A DNA stretch of 64,000 bases. Origin: WHTI01 sp963756365. GTDB lineage: Bacteria; Actinomycetota; CADDZG01; WHSQ01. Positions within the stretch are counted from its first letter, which is position 1. Every line of letters begins with the position of its first letter. The stretch spans positions 1,984,001-2,048,000 of the forward strand of contig CAVWNF010000003.1 of the NCBI GenBank assembly GCA_963756365.1, read 5' to 3'. A model generated the notes under the pieces. The model was not told where the DNA came from. It made no database searches and saw nothing but the letters and a program-made list of their open reading frames with translations. Below are positions 34,687 through 43,996 of the stretch, one piece after another. The position numbers and the translations under genes are program-made.

Positions 34687-35855
34687 CGCTCGCGGGTCAC
34701 CCCGTCGTCATCACCGACGGTCTCTGGCGCAAGTCTCTGAGTGCGATCCGCTCGCTGGGGAAAGCGGGGGCTGATGTCCACGTTGTAGGACACTCGCTGT
34801 TCACCACGGGGTTCTATTCTCGCTTCACGAACACCAAGCTCAGGGCCCCCGACGCAACCGCCGATCCCGAACGTTTCGGAGCACGGCTCATCAAGCATCT
34901 AGCGACCCTAGACGACCCGGTCCTCTTTCCGATGGAAGAGGGAACGATCCGGTGGCTAGCCGATCACCGGGACGCCCTTCCCCACGGGACCAGATTCTTG
35001 ATCCCCTCATCCGAGGCCCTATCGATCGCATTCGACAAAGGTAAGACCTCCGCCGCGGCCGCTCAAGCTTCTATCCCTACGCCCGTGACCCAAGCGCCCG
35101 AGGACCCCGCCGGGTTGGCGTCGCTCGTAGCGACGATGGAGCCGGGAAGCTTCGTGGTCAAGCCGCGTTCTGGGTCGGGTTCAAGTGGTGTGGTCTACGG
35201 CGAACAGCGCGATCGGGGTGCCTGGAGCAAGTACTGGGTGGAGCACGGGCCAGCGATCGTGCAGGAACGCGTCCCCACGGAAGGCAGAGCCGTTGGGGTC
35301 GCGCTCCTATATAGCTCCTCCGGTTCGCGGATCGCCAGCTTCACGCACCAACGGCTCAAGCAATACCCCGTGAGCGGGGGTCCGAGCACGGATCGCGAAA
35401 GCATCCACGAACCTCAACTCGAAGCATGGAGCGCGACCCTTCTGGAATCACTCAATTGGCGGGGCATCGCCATGGTCGAGTGGAAGCAGCACCCGATCTC
35501 GGGCGCATGGCAACTACTTGAGATAAACCCGCGCTTCTGGGGAAGCCTCGAGTTGGCCGTCAGAGCCGGCGTCGATTTCCCACGCCTCTATGCGCTCGCC
35601 GCTCTCGGAACGGAGACCGCAGCCCTCGGCGACTACCCAGATCAAGTCAGGTGCCGATGGATGATCCCTGGCGAGGTTCTGAGGTACCTCTCCTCACACG
35701 GACAACGCGAGTCGGTCAGGGCATTCTTGTCCGGACTGCCGGGGATCGCCGAAGAATGGGATAGCGAGGACAAGCGTGGCGCGCTGGCCACCCTTGTGTG
35801 TACCGACGCGCTGGCACTCGATCCGAGGTACTGGCGCTACGTAAAGCGTCGCTAG
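34680..35855 (+). CDS. ATP-grasp ligase-like protein
   Basis: A 391-residue ATP-grasp fold protein. N-terminal substrate domain with PVVITDGLWRKSLSAIRSLG; the ATP-grasp core includes PGSFVVKPRSGSGSSGVVYG (lysine and glycine-rich loop), the adenine-binding AIVQERVP and the metal-binding C-terminal LLEINPRFWGSLELAVRAG (Glu and Asn). Proteins of this type in exopolysaccharide loci are thought to ligate an amino acid or carboxylate to a sugar or carrier, but no substrate is known. The GTG start is preceded by TAGCCT with a 6-base spacer. Its stop shares CTAG (35852-35855) with the converging GT2 gene. Confidence 0.82.
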   Translation: MSSLAGHPVVITDGLWRKSLSAIRSLGKAGADVHVVGHSLFTTGFYSRFTNTKLRAPDATADPERFGARLIKHLATLDDPVLFPMEEGTIRWLADHRDALPHGTRFLIPSSEALSIAFDKGKTSAAAAQASIPTPVTQAPEDPAGLASLVATMEPGSFVVKPRSGSGSSGVVYGEQRDRGAWSKYWVEHGPAIVQERVPTEGRAVGVALLYSSSGSRIASFTHQRLKQYPVSGGPSTDRESIHEPQLEAWSATLLESLNWRGIAMVEWKQHPISGAWQLLEINPRFWGSLELAVRAGVDFPRLYALAALGTETAALGDYPDQVRCRWMIPGEVLRYLSSHGQRESVRAFLSGLPGIAEEWDSEDKRGALATLVCTDALALDPRYWRYVKRR

Positions 35856-36688
35856 CCGGTTGCTACAGAGGACGGGGCGACTCCAACCATCGCTGGCTCC
35901 CACATGATCGGCTGAAGCGGCACTCGAGCGGTGTCTGGACCGGGGCCCTCGGAGCGAACCTCCCGGATCCCCGGATAGACGCTCAATGGTGGAGGAGCGA
36001 CTGCCCCCTGAAGCTCCGTCGCTGGCTTCCACATCCGGTATCGGAACAGAGTCTTGCCTGCGACGAGTCCGTCGGTCCATCTGATCTTCTTACCCTCGAA
36101 CTTGGTGCGCGGTCGAAAAACGATGGGGATCTCGAGGATCCGCGCGTTCGCCCGGGCCGACTTCGCGTGGATCTCGGCCTCGACCCCGAACCGGTCAGAT
36201 TCGATCTCGAAGGTGTCCCACATCGCCTTCGAAAGAGCCCTCGCAGCGGTCGCCATGTCCGACTGCTTGGTCCGGTACAGCATCGACGCTAGACCGGTTA
36301 CCGCCCGGTTAGCGAACCACTGCGCTGACGACACGACCTTACGGTTGCTCTCGTGGATCCTGCTGCCACAAACGATGTCCGCCTCGCCCTTGAGGAGAGG
36401 AGCGGCCAACCGTTCGATGTCGGCGGGGTCAAGTTCTAGATCGGAGTCTTGGAACACGATGTAAGAACCCGTGACGTAGCGGACACCCTCCTTGAGAGCG
36501 GCGCCCTTGCCGCGGTTCTTTGGCAGCGACACAAGGTGATCGATCAGGTCGCGCACCTTCCCCAGCTCTACATGCGTCCCATCTGTGGAGCCGTCGTCCA
36601 CCACGATCAGCTCGGATACGCAGTCCTGAGCACGCACCCGTCTGATCGCCTCTGCGATCAGCTTCTCCTCGTTGTAGACAGGCATCAC
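35852..36688 (-). CDS. GT2 glycosyltransferase of second SDR+GT2 module
   Basis: Family 2 glycosyltransferase, 278 residues, close paralogue of the one at 20772-21728: PVYNEEKLIAEAIRRVR, LIVVDDGSTDGT, LPKNRGKGAALKEGV, metal site FQDSDLELDP, then RPRTKFEGKKIRWTDG and PLQPIMWEPA at the Pro-rich C-terminus. The ATG at 36688 overlaps the SDR stop (ATGA). The GT2 frame is open upstream (ALATISVV before the ATG), so the core strand TISVVMPVYNEE really begins before the ATG. This again suggests a fused SDR-GT2 protein broken by a shift, or a start at the GTG just upstream. Confidence 0.82.
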   Translation of the reverse strand: MMPVYNEEKLIAEAIRRVRAQDCVSELIVVDDGSTDGTHVELGKVRDLIDHLVSLPKNRGKGAALKEGVRYVTGSYIVFQDSDLELDPADIERLAAPLLKGEADIVCGSRIHESNRKVVSSAQWFANRAVTGLASMLYRTKQSDMATAARALSKAMWDTFEIESDRFGVEAEIHAKSARANARILEIPIVFRPRTKFEGKKIRWTDGLVAGKTLFRYRMWKPATELQGAVAPPPLSVYPGIREVRSEGPGPDTARVPLQPIMWEPAMVGVAPSSVATG

Positions 36689-37716
36689 AACGGAGATCGT
36701 TGCGAGGGCGCGATACCGGCAGACACTTGGTCCTTGACCCGACGCCGGAACGGCGACGAAGCAAGCGTCTCCTCCACCGCCGGTATCGCGACGTCTCTGA
36801 GATCGATGAGGCTCGGTAGCTCTCGGCGCTCCGCATCCCCAAGAGGATGCGGGATAGGACGTCCGAGCTTGGCTGCGACCAGGGCGGCGATCCCATCCGA
36901 GATCGACCAGCGACTCTCAAATCCCAACTCCGAATACGCGTTCGTAACATCCGGGATGACCTTGTCGGTGTTCAGATCGTCCTTTGCCGACCCAAAGGTG
37001 ATCGGGGCATCGCTCTCGCATGCCTCGATCACGAGGCACGCCAGCTCGAGAGTCGTCACTACCTCGCCCGAACCGAAGGTGAACACACTGCCGATCGAAT
37101 CCGTATTGTCGATCGCGAGCAAGATGCCTGCGACCACGTCGTCCACGTACACGAACGACAATCGGTCGGTGCCGTCGCCGGGAACCTCGATCGCCCGTCC
37201 GTCCAGCGCTGCATCGACGAAATGAGAGAGAAGGGTCTTGTTGCCTTCAGCTTCTCGAGGACTGATGACGTTGTGGATGCGCGTGATCGTGAACGGGAGG
37301 CCCCACTTCTGGGCCACCCGGACGGCCAGCTTCTCCTCGGCCTTAGATCCTGTAGAGGACGTCCATTCTTGACTCGGCACCATCGCGGTCCTACGGCTAT
37401 GCGCAGCCGCAGCTCCGAGGACGTTGACAGCACCTTGGATGTTGGTTTCCAGCCGAGCACGAGTATCGAGGGATGCCCCGGCTCCGGCGAGGTGAACGAT
37501 CGAGTCAACGGAACCGACCAGACGCTCGACGAGCTTCTCGTCAAGGGACGAACCCTGGACGAAGCTCAGCCCCGTGAATCCCTCTACGTATCTCAGGCCC
37601 TCTTTGCTGCTGCCGGAGAGATCATCGAGAACGACGACTTCATCCCCACGCCACAGCAGGGTCTCCGTTAGGTGGGAACCTATCGATCCCGCCCCGCCCG
37701 TGATGAGTACTTTCAC
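36685..37716 (-). CDS. Degenerate extended SDR protein of second SDR+GT2 module
   Basis: Extended SDR, 343 residues from a GTG with GAAGGAG upstream. NAD motif LITGGAGSIGSHLTETLLWR, then GSVDSIVHLAGAGAS, and VPGDGTDRLSFVYVDDVVAG. At the catalytic YxxxK place it reads SSTGSKAEEKLA: the Lys may be kept but no Tyr is present. The paralogue at 21719-22977 lacks the motif too. The two N-termini share TETLLWRGDEVVVLDDLS-type sequence (LLWRGDEVV.LDDLS). Loss of the catalytic Tyr in both argues that the module binds rather than converts a nucleotide sugar. It is coupled to the GT2 by ATGA. Confidence 0.8.
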   Translation of the reverse strand: MKVLITGGAGSIGSHLTETLLWRGDEVVVLDDLSGSSKEGLRYVEGFTGLSFVQGSSLDEKLVERLVGSVDSIVHLAGAGASLDTRARLETNIQGAVNVLGAAAAHSRRTAMVPSQEWTSSTGSKAEEKLAVRVAQKWGLPFTITRIHNVISPREAEGNKTLLSHFVDAALDGRAIEVPGDGTDRLSFVYVDDVVAGILLAIDNTDSIGSVFTFGSGEVVTTLELACLVIEACESDAPITFGSAKDDLNTDKVIPDVTNAYSELGFESRWSISDGIAALVAAKLGRPIPHPLGDAERRELPSLIDLRDVAIPAVEETLASSPFRRRVKDQVSAGIAPSQRSPL

Positions 37717-37762
37717 CCTTCGCTCCTTCTCACAGAGATCCCACCTAGCCCCACCTCTGTCT

Positions 37763-37788
37763 GGAGCCCCGGCCCTCGCCGGGGCTCC
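37763..37788. terminator. Terminator hairpin, perfect 11-bp stem
   Basis: GGAGCCCCGGC and GCCGGGGCTCC flank CCTC. It lies between the end of the RTX gene and the start of the SDR+GT2 module, both on the minus strand, and would separate their transcripts. No T tract follows. Confidence 0.65.
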
Positions 37789-37813
37789 ATCGAACGAACC
37801 TTCGATCGCATCA

Positions 37814-40619
37814 TTACGGGAATGAGCCGATCAGCACTTCACAATTGACCTGTGTATCGATGCCAGCCGCTCCGGCGTCGCAGGTGTCCGTGTCCGCTCC
37901 ACCGTCGAAGTTGTCGTTGTCTTCGCCACCTACGAGGTAGTCGTTCCCAGCGTCGCCGTAGATCTGGTTTGCACCGCGCCCGGCGAAGACGATGTCCGCA
38001 CCACTGCCGGCGTGGATCTCGTCGGCTCCGAGTCCGGTGAACACGTAGTCCACCTCGCTACCAGAATCGATGTAGTTATTCCCGTTGCCGGTGAAGATCG
38101 AGTCGATACCCGGACCCGAGAAGATGACGTTGTCGCCGTGCTCACCATCGATCCGGTCGTCTCCGGCACCGGTGTCGATGAAGTCCTCTCTCGGACCACC
38201 GAGCACGTAGTCGTTACCCGAGCCTGTGAACACGGTGTTCACGCCGTGGCCGAGGTAGACAGAGTTGTTCCCGTCGCCGGCGTTGACGAAGTCGTCGCCC
38301 AGGTTCGTCTCGATCTTGTCGTCACCCGTTCCCGCGGTGACATTGTCAGGACCGAGGCCCGTGAGGACGTAGTTGTTGCCGTCGCCGACGTTGATCACGT
38401 TGCTGCCGTGCCCGGCGAACACCTCGTCGTTGCCGCTGCCGGTGGTGATGACGTCCGTGCCGAGCCCGGCATCCACGTAGTTATTGCCGTTGCCCAGGGT
38501 GACGGTGTTGTTCCCGTCGCCCGCGAGCACCTTGTTGTTGCCGTGGTCGGCATCGATCGTGTCGCTGCCGCCGCCGCCCCGAAGCTTGTTGTCCCCGGCG
38601 CCACCGTGGATCTCATCGGCGCCAAGTCCTCCATAAACGTCGTCGTTGCCAGCACGTGATCCGGGGTCGACGTCGTAATTGTCGTTGCCGTCACCACCGA
38701 TCATGGTGTCGTCTCCGTCGCCCCCCTCGAGGGTGTCGTTGCCGTGACGGCCGACGATGAGATCGTCGTTGTCCCCGCCGTACATCTTCTCGTTGCCCTG
38801 GCCGCCCCACATGCGGTCGTTCCCGAGTCCGCCGTACATCTCGTCGCCACCCGGGCCGCCGAAGAAGTCGTCGTTCCCGTCGCCGCCGAACATCAGGTCG
38901 AAACCAGCGTCGCCGTACAAGGTGTCGTTACCGTCCTGACCGTGGAGCTCGTCGCCACCACCCCTGCCCTCGATCTTGTCGTTGCCGCCGAGTCCGCAGA
39001 TCACATCGAAACCGGGCGTACCGACGAGATGGTCGTTGCCAGGGGTTCCGGTGATCGTGCAAGCGGCGACGGGGACGATGAAGTCCCACGGCGATGCCGC
39101 GGTCGTGTAGACCACGATGACGAGGTCGCCGTTGCCATCGACACCCTGACTTTCGACACAGGGGTCGGGGATCGCAGAGGTGCCGTTGCCAGCATCGCAA
39201 TCGGGCACCGGCACGCCGCTCCGCCGAACGACCACACTGTTGGGGTCGGGTGGGTTTAGGAGCGAAACATCGAACTCGAACGTGATGACGATCGGGTTCG
39301 GGTTAGCAGACGGGTTAGCTGTGATGTTCACCTGCTGTCCGAAGAATGTGTAGTCACCTGGAAGAGGCTGATCGTGGGTTCCGGTCTCTACGATCGTGAC
39401 CGGTCCACCAGCTGGGTTGGTCACCGAAGTGTCCTGGGTGTTCGACGCGTCGGGCTGCCCGTCACCGTCATCGGTCGTCACGGTTCCGCCTGGGCCCGGA
39501 TCGACCGGATCACCCGGATTTAAGGGGTAGTACCCGCCTGTCTCGATGTTTCGGATCGTGCCGGGATCGAGGTCCTTCCACCTGGTCGGGGTCGCCGCGT
39601 CCTGGGCTTCCGAAAGTTCAGAGTAGAGAGCAGAGTAGTAATGGTTGGGCGCAGGCGCCCCGTTGCCGTCGTCGAACACGCCTTCGTAGGCATAGAGCAC
39701 CTCGGACGATTGAACCGTCACTTCCGCGCCGTCGAGTGGGTTAGTGGAGTACGTGATCGGCGTGGGGTTCGCCTGATCGAACTCGTCGAAGCCCTCGAGG
39801 TAGATGTCAGCGTTCTTCCCTACGGCCTCCAGTGTGTTGGTGCCCTGGAAGACGATGTCGCTCGTGTTCGGTACGCCGGAGAATTCTCCCCTGGTGAACA
39901 CGCCGACCCCACCCCACCCGTTGGTGGTTGCCGTGATGTTCTCATAGGTGATGTCTGTTCCGTCGGTTGACTGGAAACCGTTCCCAGTCACAGCTTCCTC
40001 CGACGAAGAGTCGTGGACGTACCAGTTGTCGGCGGTGTTGAAGTCAACCCCGGTGCGGTAGAAGTCCTTCACCTCGACCCCGTCGATCTCACCGTCGTCA
40101 GCACCCGGATCAACCTTGATGCCGAACACGCGGTCCGACGTTGCTGGTCCTTTGGCCGTCCATCGTGAAGTCCCTCAGGACGAGACCATCAGCTCCGCCG
40201 GGTGCTCCGCTGTCCGTATAGACCGGGGAAAACGCGACCGAGTCGCCGACGGCGTGGATCCCGTAACTGGTTGCCCCCGGGCGCTGGATGATCGAGACGC
40301 CGGCGCCTTCTCCTTGGATCGTCAGGTCGTCGACGACCACCCGGATCTGGGGCTCGACGTATGTCCCGGGGCAGACGAGTACCGTGTCCTCCGCGCTGGC
40401 CGCATTCACAGCAACGGCCACGCTGTTGTGCGTGACGGTGGGAGTGCCCGTGCAATCGCTCGGCGTCCCGATGGCGTTGCCGTCCACGACCCAGGTGGTG
40501 ATGGCCGCGTTAGCTGGCGAGAAGAAGCCTGGAAGCAGGCTCGTGATCAACGCGATCACGAAGAGCCCTGCGAGTCGCTTGGTGCCGAGACTCCTGGTAC
40601 CTCTAGCCGTGGTGCCCAT
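37814..40619 (-). CDS. Secreted beta-helix/RTX repeat surface protein, frameshifted once
   Basis: A ~935-residue exported protein. From the ATG at 40619: a Sec signal peptide (LFVIALITSLLPGF, cut near SPANAA), then parallel beta-helix sequence (VCPGTYVEPQIRVVVDDLTI, GVSIIQRPGATSYGIHAVG). The frame changes near 40125-40145 and continues as VFGIKVDPGADDGEIDGVEV. After a threonine/proline-rich spacer, the last ~400 residues are some 40 calcium-binding RTX nonapeptides: first classic ones (GGDGNDDFFGG, GGLGNDRMWGG), then an Asn-rich variety (GDGNNTVTLGNGNNYV, GDGNNYVLTGLG). The end (DTCDAGAAGIDTQVNCE) has a Cys pair common in actinobacterial RTX proteins. Function is likely adhesion or matrix; no type I secretion genes are here. 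Tandem operator-like boxes lie upstream. Confidence 0.82.
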
Positions 40620-40666
40620 GGAACTACCCCCAGGTAGTAGTGATACTTCTTCCGGTCAGTTCATGA

Positions 40667-40711
40667 GGGCCCGAAGGTCCTATCTGGAAAAGAATGGGAC
40701 ATCAGAGGTCC
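40667..40711 (-). promoter_or_regulatory. Two operator-like boxes upstream of the RTX gene
   Basis: Plus-strand readings GGGCCCGAAGGTCC (40667-40680, identical to that at 33785) and GGGACATCAGAGGTCC (40696-40711); their starts are about 30 bases, three helical turns, apart. The nearer box ends 48 bases before the ATG at 40619, close to where a -35 region would be. A GGGGG ribosome-binding site lies about nine bases before the ATG. The remaining sequence to 40873 shows no gene. Confidence 0.5.
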
Positions 40712-40873
40712 TAAGACAAGAGGCTTACGGAAGATTTCTTCCAATCTGGCCATAAAGAACTAGCCCTATTTTGGCGGGATGCCGCCTTCTGCACCTATTC
40801 GGGCGAGGCCGACCACCTGCCCCCGACAGGGGAATAAAAGGCAATTCTTGGGAGCAAACTCTCGCCATCCGGG

Positions 40874-41604
40874 CTAGGTCCGGCGGAAACTGAAGACCTG
40901 TGACCATCTCAGCCCCATGGGGGCGGGCATCATGTCGGCGCCCTGTAGCTCACCTTCGGGAGCGAACCCGGCCGTCAGGAACAGCTCGGACCATTTCGAG
41001 TAGCTACGTTGGGCTTCCTCCTTGGTATCCCGCTGGATAACGCTGCGGATCGCGTTCTTGAGGAACCAGGCAGGCGAGCGAGGATTCTCCTCGTTCACGA
41101 TCACGATGGCTCCCGCAGGCAGCCACTCCCCGATCATCTTCAGATGGCTCGTGACGTCGGGAAGGTGATGCAAGCAGTACCCGTAGAACAATGAGTCTGG
41201 TTGGCCCCCCAACGCTGCATCGGCGCGGTCGATCCAGTCTCGAGCCTGAAGATCGCCTGTGAACAACGATGGCGCAACCCCGACGCGGTTGGCGAAGCGC
41301 TCCGCACGGGCGATCTCTTCCGGCGATAGATCGACGCCAGCCACCTGATAACCGGACAACGCGAATGCTGCCGTGAACAACCCGCCCCCGCAGCCCATAT
41401 CCAGTAACGACGCACCGCTCCCCAAGCGAGCAACGGCTTCATCGAGGGTCAGGGTCAACCGTGCTCGGTTGAGCCGGGCCACTGGATGCTCGGTGAAGTA
41501 GCCGAATGTATGAGACATCCGGGATCGCCGGGTGACTCCTTCACGAAATCGCCTGCCTCTTCGAGGATCCGGTCAACGACGCTATGTATCTTCTGGTCGG
41601 TCAT
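40874..41604 (-). CDS. SAM-dependent methyltransferase, end of operon 2, probable frameshift
   Basis: Class I methyltransferase: motif I SLLDMGCGGGLFTAAFALSG, acidic strand VAGVDLSPEEIARAERFA, then LFYGYCLHHLPDV and GAIVIVNEENPRSP. The intact frame begins at 41518 (214 residues), but the flippase upstream ends in an ATGA overlap at 41601-41604, and translation from that ATG gives a sensible N-terminus (DQKIHSVVDRILEEAGDFVK) that must change frame near 41520 to reach HTFGYFTEHPVARLNRARL. I therefore extend the gene to 41604. Substrate unknown; probably a sugar O-methyltransferase of the operon 2 glycan. Confidence 0.68.
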
Positions 41605-43045
41605 GAGTACCTCCCGGCCGGTAGATCGTCAGGACGAACACGGCTCGTACCGACGAGGCTGATGGGTGTGATCCCGATCACAATGGCCAACGCTGCGACA
41701 CCAACGACGATGCTGGTAGCCAAGCGGACGGCAGTTGATCCCGGCGCGAGCATCGCTGCGACGACGACCGCTGCGGATATCGCGGAGCTTTCCGCAAGGG
41801 ACCTAGTCGCATGCAACCTGACCGGGCGGATAGCCCACAGGAGCCAGCCGGTCAGGACCACCTCGGTCGTGAGGGTTCCAGCAACGGCTCCCCACCGCGC
41901 CCCAGATCGGGATGAGCGAGAGGCTCGCAACCAAGTTGAAGGTGAGGACCCCGGAAACGAGGGTGATCTTCTTCGAGCCGGAGCTTGCAAGCATGACTCC
42001 AAAAAGATGATTCACGAACCTGAACGGTAGGACCCATATCATCCAGGCGAGGATCGAACCCGCTTCTTCGAAGCCCGGACCGAAGAGCAAGATAGCGATG
42101 CTCCCCGACAACCGCGCAGAGCCCGGCTGCCATCGGGACGCTGACAACGATAAGGGCCCGCGCCGCAGACGAGAACACCTTGTCGAGCTCTTCGCCATGT
42201 GCCTTCGCTATCACCGGGTAGAGCGCCGAGTTGAACGCCACGGCGAGCAGCGGGGTGGTGAGGGTGATCATCGAGGCTGCGCCATAGAAGCCGAGTTCTT
42301 CAGACATCCCGAAGATCGCCAGAGCGGCGATATCGAAACGCAGGTACGACGCGGTCAACGAGTACGAGACCGCCAGCGGCCAGCTTTCGTTCAGGAGATG
42401 CCTCCATCTAGCCGATCGGATCTGGAACCTCAGCCGACCCCAGACGCGCCGGTAGAGCACCAGCGATAGAACGAGGTTGGCGGCCCGGCCCAAGGTGAGT
42501 CCCAACATCGCCCCCCAGACCCCGGTTCCGATCGCCATCGCGAGTCCAGCTCCGGCGAGTCCTACGACCCCCTCGAGTACCGCTGTTGCGGTCTCTACCT
42601 CCATCCGCTCTCGCGCATGGAACGCCGCTCTCAAGATCAACACGGGAGCGCTGATCGCTATGTAGCCCGCCGTTGCCGCGAGCGCATAGACGAACTCTGG
42701 CGGTGCACTGAACACGTACGGGACAAGGACCACAAGGCCGGCGATGGTGGTACCTACGGCGCACACGAGAGGGAGGCTACGTTCGATCTCCGAGACGTCA
42801 CCGTGCCGGGCCAATTCACGGATGAGGCGGTTGTCGAGGCCGAGGATTGCGATGAAGGCGAGGGTTCCTGCTAGCGTCCACGACAGCGAAAACACACCCA
42901 GCCCATCTGGCCCCAGGGAACGGGCGACGATAACGCCGGCGACGGCCTTCGAGCCTCCCGCGAAACCGAACGACACGATCTGACTGAAGGAGTTCTTGAC
43001 CACCCTCCCTTGCGAGAGCGTGACGCTATTCATCTCATCCACCAT
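41601..43045 (-). CDS. Wzx-type oligosaccharide flippase (operon 2 copy), frameshifted
   Basis: MOP-superfamily flippase, paralogue of the one at 26631-28070. Intact N-terminal two thirds: ARSLGPDGLGVFSLSWTLAG, YIAISAPVLILRAAFHARERM, RFDIAALAIFGMSEELGFYG. Near 42100 the frame changes to read SIAILLFGPGFEEAGSILAW and LPFRFVNHLFGVMLASSGSK, and near 41890 it changes again to WGAVAGTLTTEVVLTGWLLW and the end at 41601. Joined length ~480 with 12-14 helices. It starts 18 bases after the TolB-like gene and overlaps the methyltransferase start. Confidence 0.8.
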
Positions 43046-43063
43046 CGATAGCCCGGTAGCTAA

Positions 43064-43996
43064 CTATGGGGCCCAACTCGGTGACAGAGCTGGCTTGTCC
43101 GTTAGCCTCCATCTCAGCTTCCCGTCCGAAAGGTCTTCCCCGTCCGACGCGTACACCGCGAGGTGGTCGGTCGATATCACGATGTGATCACCATCGGGGG
43201 AGTACGCGGGATCGCGGTCCACTGAGTCGCTGCCGATCAGGCGGACTACCTCCTTGGTGTCTAGATCGAGCGTGTATATCTGCCACACGTCGTCAAGGAG
43301 CGTCGACGAGAAGACCAAGCGATCTCCGCTTGGAGCCCAATCGGGGAAGAGGTCGCTCGCACCGTCATCGGTCAGTCTCTCCGTCGAGCCACTCGTTAGA
43401 TCGTAGAGATAGAGGTTGTAATCGCCCCCGTCCTCCCTAGACGCGAACGCGATCCTGTCGCCAGTGGGCGACCACGCCGGATAGACCGCGTCATCGGATC
43501 CCGAGGTCAACCTCTTCAGCGAAGACCCATCAACCCCCATCCGATAGAGGCTCCAGACACCATCGTCTGAACGGGTCGACGCGAAGACGATCTCGCTCCC
43601 GTCTGGAGAGAACGACGGATAGTCATCGAGTCCATCACCGTCGGTTATCTGTTTGGCCCCGCTCCCGTCCACGTTCGCGATCCAGATATGAGACGGTCCC
43701 TCACCTGACGCGGATGCGAATGCCATTAGGTTCCCGTCGCTGGAAAGTTCCACCGACGACACATACGATCCAGGAACCGGGATCTCAGTAACGGACCCGC
43801 TCGAGAGATCTTTGACGTAAAGGCTGCTCTCGCCCACACGCCCTTCACGAACGAAGGCGACCTTGCCGGAGAGCTCGCCCGAAGGCGCCTCCACCTCGCG
43901 GAGGCTAACGGGGCGCCGCTCCTTGGTTGCCTGACATCCACCGGCGACGAACATCAGCGCCACCACTGCTACCAGGATGGGTACTTTCGTGTTCAT
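43064..43996 (-). CDS. TolB-like beta-propeller lipoprotein (operon 2 copy)
   Basis: A 310-residue exported lipoprotein, intact. Signal peptide with lipobox (LVAVVALMFVAGGC), then ERRPVSLREVEAPSGE and five or six PD40 blades with the SPDGxxIxFxS pattern: YPSFSPDGSEIVFASTR, YPAWSPTGDRIAFASR, FPDWAPSGDRLVFSST, DPAYSPDGDHIVISTD. It ends with KLRWRLTDKPALSPSWAP, matching its paralogue at 29437. The start overlaps the stop of the GT-C-like gene (ATGA). The pairing of a GT-C-like protein with this lipoprotein in two operons implies they work together, perhaps the propeller holding the glycan or acceptor outside the membrane. Confidence 0.85.
   Translation of the reverse strand: MNTKVPILVAVVALMFVAGGCQATKERRPVSLREVEAPSGELSGKVAFVREGRVGESSLYVKDLSSGSVTEIPVPGSYVSSVELSSDGNLMAFASASGEGPSHIWIANVDGSGAKQITDGDGLDDYPSFSPDGSEIVFASTRSDDGVWSLYRMGVDGSSLKRLTSGSDDAVYPAWSPTGDRIAFASREDGGDYNLYLYDLTSGSTERLTDDGASDLFPDWAPSGDRLVFSSTLLDDVWQIYTLDLDTKEVVRLIGSDSVDRDPAYSPDGDHIVISTDHLAVYASDGEDLSDGKLRWRLTDKPALSPSWAP

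Noticed and set aside
33820..37716. Exosortase/PEP-CTERM system
   Set aside because: Only the associated-type deacetylase and an ATP-grasp protein are present; no exosortase-like membrane protein or PEP-CTERM tail was found.
37900..39000. Possible tandem DNA repeat or CRISPR-like array
   Set aside because: The periodicity of about 27 bases comes from RTX nonapeptide codons; there are no identical repeats with unique spacers.
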